Shown: positions 53,619-60,000 of the stretch, piece after piece
How positions within the stretch are numbered: position 1 is the first letter of the stretch
Layout of the letters: every line of letters begins with the position of its first letter
Assembly (NCBI GenBank): GCA_002633005.1
Contig: NMRA01000089.1
Coordinates: 795,895 to 855,894, forward strand
Source: Phoronis australis
Taxonomy: Eukaryota > Phoronida > Phoronidae
DNA: 60,000 nt
Direction of reading: 5' to 3'
Notes under the pieces: model-generated
What the model was told of the DNA's origin: nothing
What the model saw: the letters and a program-made list of their open reading frames with translations, nothing else
The model's database searches: none
Program-made: the position numbers and the translations under genes

Positions 53619-55263
53619 ATATCATTAAGAAAATGGGAAAAGTGACAGTTAATTCCATCATTGCCTGGTGACCCTCCAAGAGGCGACCTTCCTTAACATA
53701 AATGTATGATTTCACAAATAAAGGATCAGAGAGGAACCTGTTCCGTAAACGGGCCCCTAAGAAGAAGGGACACAAATGAAAACAGAAAAAGAGTGGCTAT
53801 AAACGCCATCAACGGGCCCCCTCCACTGGCTGAGAGCTTAAATATTGAACTGATTTACAATTTCAAAAAATGGAAAAAAATAAGCGGAAAACTAATCCTG
53901 AATATTATAAAGCCAATTTAGATGAGTTATCCCTGGTTGAGAGAGCAAGAGACCTAATACTATTTTTATCTTTCAGACACCTAAACAGGGCGAAATGTAG
54001 CTTTAATAAAATTGAACAGAAAGGAAGACGGGGTTAATTAAAAAACAACAGATCATAACAGAAATGGCCAATTGATGTTCAATATGAAATCTCAAAAATT
54101 ATGTAAGTTTTCTAAATTATTATGTTGCGTTGTTGTTTTATTAATGGTCTGCAACTATATAGCTGTACTTATTCGTTGAAGGATCCGACGCGCAGCCGAG
54201 CCGCAAACTGCTCGGGAAATATGGCAGTCTCAATGAAGTTTGCCTATAAGCAGGCTTTCATTTAGGTACTACAGAGCGCGCTGCGCTCATACTTGAGTTC
54301 GTCGTGGTTCTCGATTTAAAAAATATTGACGTTCTTGGAATAATAATGTACCGAATTGACCTGTCTTTAATTATGGAGCTACTTCACACTCGTTTCTTTC
54401 TTGTTTATTTATTTAAAGTTGTTTGTCTCATTTCAAACTAAAAGGTGATAAGCGCACCTGTTGACATCATCGTGTTGATGAACAACTTGTGAGAATCGAA
54501 AGGAGATCCCTGCCAGCGACCAAATTATCAACAAATAAATCTGTTGAATGTCCTGTACAGACACGTTCATACTGTTCATTATCAACTTTATTGTATACAA
54601 AACTATTATTTTAGAATCTCAGAATAATTTTAAGACTTAAAATTTCGTTTTGAGTAATAAACATGTTTTAAAATATACATACATTCGCTTACTATCCACT
54701 GACCCGGATATAATTCGAAAGAAAGGTCAGTGTTTTTAAATGTGAGGTCATTGCTCGAGTCTTCAACGAAAACGTGTTCTGAAGGTAGAGTGTGCTAAAT
54801 CGATGTTGCAACTTTGCTTTTGTTACAAGAAGTGTTCGGTACGTCGTAATTTTTAGGAACGCCGATGGAGGATGATGTCTAAAAGGTAAAATGTGCTGGC
54901 ACTTGGCCTTGGTTAAGTCTTCGTAAGGTATAACGTCAAGACGGTTTGTGTTCACACTTACAGTCGTCTATATACTATATAGACACTGAGACAGACATAC
55001 AGCTGTCACAACTCAGCACGAACTGGTAGGCGATATAACAAATCACGCGATCTGCTGTTTGATAGACTATGACCATCGTCTGTGCTGGCGCAGCCAGTAG
55101 AGTAGAGACGATGGAGCTCCTATAGGAGCTTCATACGCCGGAAGCTTCTCGGCGAATTATGCCTTGCAGTGACTAAAACATCAAAGTTACTTGTCGACAA
55201 ACATCTTGGCTCATCGTTTGTTAGCTTCATTTTCGAGTTTGGAACAGTAATGGCACGAAGTGA

Positions 55264-55394
55264 TCAGTGACGGATTTGGGGGGAGGGGGGGGGGGCAAGG
55301 AGGCCATGGCCCCCCTAAAATTCTCCCAAATTCTATTTGGTAGTTCGGGGGTAAGAATGTCTGACGGCAAAATCCTGGCTTATACTTTGCTGGA
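55264..55394. mobile_element. MITE family B, copy 2 (partial)
   Basis: Shares CCCCCCTAAAATTC, TTTGGYAGTTCG, GAATGTCTGACGG and CAAAATCCTGGCT with the 37070 copy. The right end is not recovered. Confidence 0.6.
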
Positions 55395-56152
55395 CATCAT
55401 GTTCCATACATTTCCCTCTGCGAAGCAGATTCCGCACCCTGCAAAAATTAGAGCTGCATCTGATAAAGTTTGAAATTTGCGTAACCAGTTCAGCCCATGT
55501 CCTAAGGTAACAGAAATCAGTGAACTTAAACTAATCAAACAATGGAAAGGATTCACAGTGGGATTTATTCCTCTGTTTTTAAATCGATGAATGACTGGAG
55601 TAGTGAATTTCTGTCTAATGAATCTGAGTCGGAGTAAAGCGAAAGTTGCTTTTTGGCTCTCCTTATTCTAGAGAGCGCCAATATGATAATTCCGCAAAGT
55701 CGATAGTTTGTTGTTAAATGTATGCATCCTTGTGGAAAAGGAACAGTTAGAAGAGTCAGTGAAAACAGAAATTGGCCAATAGGTGATGCTTTTTTAAGGC
55801 CCGGAAAGCCGATGAATATGATCATTCCACAAAAATACCAGTAGAACGCTAATTTTCTAGCACGGGTGACTAAGTCAGTTTACTCAAGGAAGAGTGTAGT
55901 TTTTAATGTGATTATTTTCGTGTCAATCGGCCATTTTTTACCCACGTAGGATGTCTCAAGAACGAGAGTCAATGTGGTACTCACTACAATAGGCTCTGCC
56001 TCGTCAGTATATAAATGTTGGACTGCCTGCAATTTTATTTGCAAATGTCCCTGTCAATGACAATAACTCTTCACTTTTATATGCACCATGACTTTGATGA
56101 GCAATTTTACGATCATTTTCACAGACTGCTCTCCTGTGTACAGATATAGGGG

Positions 56153-56509
56153 CATTTCACCCCATTCAGCCATCTGAAAATAAAAATCGAATTAGGGGTT
56201 TTACTTTCATAATTAATATTGGTCTGATAATGAAAGTCCTACTTTGATAGGATTCGATTTCCATGACCAACTCCAGACTCGAGTGATGTGTGCATGCTCC
56301 ATTTTCGAAATTGCGATTTTATGGTTCGCCAACCCCAATAAACTCTGAAACATTTGTTTGAGTCGTTAAAGGTTCTGATGTTTGTTGCTTGTTACGGAAA
56401 TGGATTTCTATCATGACAAGGAGTATTCTGAGACTGATTTTATATGGGATTAAATTGCCTTACCCGGTATTCGATTTTCATTTTTTTATCCAGCTAAGCA
56501 GGGTGAAAC
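56153..56509. mobile_element. MITE with GTTTCACCC-type ends
   Basis: The left end (CATTTCACCCCATTCAGC, then AAAAATCGAATT) mirrors the right end (ATTCGATTTTCATTTTTTTA, then AGGGTGAAAC). About 357 bp, with no clear target duplication. Confidence 0.5.
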
Positions 56510-58250
56510 GTAACTTGAAAACAACATGCGCATGGACTTGCCAAACTCACACTTAGAATTTTTCTCACTTGGTAGTTTGATTCCTGATCTTCTACAAAAG
56601 GTAGCGCTAGTCTACACCACTTAAACTACATGTTGCTCTGGTACAAGTATTGTGACAATTGTTATTGTATCTTACTGCTCAACTTTTGAGTTAATAGGCT
56701 TGTTGTTGTGTGTCATTGCTCAACTATTGAGTTAATAGGCCTGGTGTTTGTTCCCAGCTGTTACATTAAACACATCCAAGTGAAATGTCTGAAAATCTAT
56801 TAGCACTGTATTAACACTAGACAAACACTCTTGGTGTATTCTGTTGGCAGTTTTCTAAAGGTGTTGGAGATCACTAGGGGTCTGTATTGTGTCTCCTCAC
56901 AGCTGTGTTGTGTCTGGGAGGACTTGGTTTTTTAATTTAGGTAGGCTTCTCATTGGAGCTGATGTCTGAGAGGACATGCAAAATTCATTGAATTCTTTAA
57001 ATTTAAATACAGTGAATCTGTGGTTCCTCCCTGAGAAAAACTGGGTGAAGGGAATTTTTGATTGGTGTGTGTCTGAGATCTGATGTATTCTTTTCTCCTT
57101 AAGTTTGGATGTAGTCTATTCTTCCATCTTCATTATTTGATGCTTGCATGATTGTCTTTGGAAATTGAATGAACATGAAGATCTCTTTACAAAGGATTTC
57201 ACCTATCAATCATTTGAATAACAATTCTTTCATTGCATGGTGTAAGGCTGCTGTGATACCTACAAAATGGTGTGGATGCACAATAAAATTACCTGTGTTT
57301 GAAATATGGGTATGTTACCTTTAGAGCAGTGTCCAGTAGCAACTGAAAATACCCTCAGGCACTTAATATAATCTGGGTTAATGAGTTATGTAACTCTATA
57401 CAGCTTTATTATACTACATTAGGGGTCAACTTTGTGTTTGTGTTGCATTAGAAAATATACCACAAACCCAGGTGAGGCATTAAATATGAATGTATTTGAA
57501 ACCATTGAATATTGGAGCTTTTAGCCTTTATTTTGCTAATTAATTATGCCTCAGACATAACAAATGAGCTTGAACTTCAGTCCACATAATGATTGCATCT
57601 GATTGGTCTTTGAGTTTGTGAAAACACAATTAATCCGATTGGCTAGTTTTGAGGTTTTTTCTTCCTTCCTGTCTGGGTTTGTTAATTAGTTCTAATGCTG
57701 CTTTCAATGAACATGAACTGATATGCTTTAGTCTGTGGCTCAGCAGGGTTTACTCACAATGGTGCATTGTTGTTCTGTTGCTCTTAAGTAAACAAAACTC
57801 CAAGCATTGGAAGACCTATGGCAATTTTGATGATTCAGGGTTAGTTGGGGCTTTATCACAGCTGACTTGGTAAGAAAAGGTTTGTGGCTTGTGACATTCA
57901 TTTGAAATGGCTGTTGAAAATGTTTTATGGAAAATAACCAGTGTAGCATTTTATGTTGGTTTTATCTGATGTCTGAGGAATTGTGACTTGGGGACTAGAA
58001 ATGAAAAGGCTTCCAGGACAAACATGTGTCTAATCTCTGATTGGTTTATTTTTGTTCATCCAAAAGGTGTCACTTTAGCTTAAAGCAACTGTAAGCCTTA
58101 AGTGTTCTGTGGACGAAAATAACTTTTGATTTTGAGCACTTACTGGACTATAAAATTGGCCTCAGCCCTCAAGTGTTCTAATGCGAGAAGTGGTCTTGCA
58201 CTGCAAATGAAATGACGTGCCTTAACAAGTCAACTCGCAGAGCCTACGTA

Positions 58251-58393
58251 GAGTTTATTAGTTGTCTCGCGGCAAGAAAAATCCAGCCAAAATCACGTGT
58301 TCTAATTTGACATACACATCAATATCTTGCGTATTCTTGCGAAGTCTCACAAATACTAATGAGGTCCTAGAGAGGTCCTAGCGTTATTGAACT
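58251..58393. mobile_element. MITE family A, copy 4
   Basis: 143 bp starting GAGTTTATTAGTTGTCTCGC and ending CCTAGCGTTATTGAACTC, with GGCAAGAAAAATCCAGCC and AAAATCACGTG inside. Nearly the same length as the 18720 copy. Confidence 0.65.
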
Positions 58394-59939
58394 CTGGGAT
58401 CAAGCAATAACAAACTGCGAGTTCTTTCGTAGCCTGGAAGTCACATCTATTAATTAAGAAACAATTTCATAGTGGTAAGGTGTTTATAAGTCAAATGTTG
58501 TCTTTTTGTGACAGAGGGCGGGTTTGTTGCCATTTTAAATTGTTACCTGAATTACGATTTCCTCTTTAAGCATACTAGACAGTGGGTTTGACTTGTGAAT
58601 AGCGAATATGATACACTTTGTGGTTGAACCTGTTTAATTGAGATTAACACCACATAAATATCTACATTTATGTTAGGTGTATGATTTCTGACCTTTCCGG
58701 GCGCTTGTATGTTTCTCACACCAGGAATGACACAAGAGAAAAACAACAGAAGAATCTAAATAAATAACCTTCCATTAGACCACCTAGATTTATGGATCAC
58801 ATTTCACCAACATGTACCAGACTTCCATCCAATTTGTCTGGAATTCCCATGGTGTGTGTGTTTGAATGTGAGAAGAAGCTGACAGACAGTTAAGTCAGGT
58901 AAATTCTGAGGTAATGGTGACCATGTGTGCCTGCTTGGCACTCCCGGTGAGAATTTCTATGATTCATGGATTTTTATGAACTACACAGCTTTCGGGGGAT
59001 TTTACTATGAGTTGCAGAGTTTAGTGGTTCCCACAAAAGGTAGGAATTAAAGTTGTGTGAACTGAACATCTGTATAATAGTGAAGTTGACTGGGTAACCT
59101 AGATCTGTTAAGTATTTTTGGGTGTTGTACAAGTATTTTTGGGTGTTGTACAAATGAAGTTTAATTTTAAGTTAGTAGCAATGTAGTTAATTTACCCGTT
59201 AACGGAATTTGTTTGAACTTGATTTGTACGTGGGTATATGAGAATTTCACCGTAAGACTAACATGACAGGTTAAAGGCTTAGACTCGATACAATTATTTC
59301 CCAGAAAATGATTTCAGTGGTATTTATTCCACTGAGAAATGTGCATTATTAGTATTCTTGATAGGTTTGGTTTGGGAAAATTGCTAGTTAATTGCTTCTA
59401 TTTTGTTCGTTCAGTTTCGCTAATTTTATCTGGCGGCACCCACTTTTCAAGTATATCGGTAATTCATTCTCGGAAGAACTGGACAACCTGTCAATTTTTA
59501 GATAGGATGTGGGTAATTATCGAAGCATTTCACACCCTAAAGAGATGATTCCAGGCGGTTTCACCCCATCATTTGAAAGCTGTGAAGGGCTGCTGGTCTC
59601 AAAATGACATGCTTTCTTACTGCTGGGTACTCTGGTTTATGATTACATGTTAGGTTATGAGTAACAACATACTGCACTTGATAAAATAAAGTATTGCAGT
59701 GATTGCATTTTTTAATTTTTGATATTAGCTTTTTGCAGGCGATGACTCGAAAAAATAGGTATTATGAAACTGTAATTGTGTGTGGTTAATTAATGTCAAG
59801 AGTCAGAACTAGCCTGTTCCCTTTGTGGTTGATAGAAGTTGATGATTTTTAGAATGTTGTTAGGTGGTCCAACCACAATTTAGGAAGTAGTGCTTGTTTT
59901 ATCTCTAAAAAATGACCTGCATGTTTTTTTTGTGTACAG

Positions 59940-60000
59940 AGAGAGATGGATGGCCCATGGTCCTCCTAAAACTGCCTGTGCTAAGGAAGGCCTACGTGTT
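59940..60000 (+). CDS. Possible start of another exon, cut by the window edge
   Basis: After a good acceptor (TTTTTTTTGTGTACAG at 59939) one frame stays open to the edge and reads RDGWPMVLLKLPVLRKAYV. About 20 residues is too little to name a family. It may be a plus-strand exon of the next gene. Confidence 0.25.

Larger units (their letters stand above)
51161..60000. other. Intergenic region with repeats
   Basis: No gene that I can support. Contents listed separately: a LINE fragment at 53.3-53.6 kb, MITE B copy at 55.26 kb, a MITE at 56.2-56.5 kb, MITE A at 58.25 kb and a possible exon at the right edge. Small tandem duplications lie at 56676-56742 (GAGTTAATAGGC) and 59112-59153 (GTATTTTTGGGTGTTGTACA). 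Confidence 0.5.

Noticed and set aside
1-60000. CRISPR arrays, bacterial operons, rRNA or tRNA genes
   Set aside because: The DNA is clearly animal nuclear sequence. The tandem repeats seen lack regular repeat-spacer structure, and no tRNA cloverleaf or rRNA segment was noticed, though I could not run a covariance search.

Overview
The window is animal nuclear DNA: AT-rich, with GT-AG introns of about 0.2 to 7 kb, many small palindromic DNA transposons, (CA)n microsatellites and one assembly gap (32387-32676). The proteins (an STS/ARSE-type membrane arylsulfatase and a large secretory-pathway protein of repeated lamin-tail domains) fit a marine invertebrate. The over-represented octamer TAGGCCTA and the repeat landscape make me lean weakly towards an ambulacrarian (sea urchin or acorn worm), but the sequence does not prove this.

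Layout. (1) 1015-7416, minus strand: a complete five-exon arylsulfatase/steryl-sulfatase-like gene. The exons splice in frame (256+123+705+279+326 nt) into a 562-residue protein with a signal peptide, the CxPSR formylglycine motif, a transmembrane hairpin and the cysteine-rich C-terminus of the STS group. (2) 7417-21134: about 13.7 kb with no convincing intact gene. It holds DNA-transposon remnants (a Harbinger-like element, several MITEs), a half THAP-like zinc finger and a curious tandem repeat that keeps a hydrophobic reading frame. (3) 21238-47989, plus strand: a 20-exon gene whose exons join without a frame break into 1547 codons plus stop. The product is a predicted type I membrane protein: signal peptide, seven lamin-tail-domain (LTD)-like modules, a Cys-rich membrane-proximal segment, one transmembrane helix and a short tail ending in an FxNPxY endocytosis-type motif. 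(4) 47990-60000: a probable long 3' UTR, more MITEs, a LINE fragment and, at the right edge, a possible first glimpse of another exon.

The two genes are divergent and I see no reason to think they act in one pathway. The most interesting object is the LTD gene. LTDs are best known from nuclear lamins; here seven are strung together in an apparently extracellular receptor-like protein, each carrying an extra conserved cysteine pair. The second notable object is a 4.54-kb DNA transposon in its largest intron (38089-42628), with perfect 25-bp inverted ends and TA duplications. Its pre-insertion site can be read from paralogous repeat copies in the same gene.
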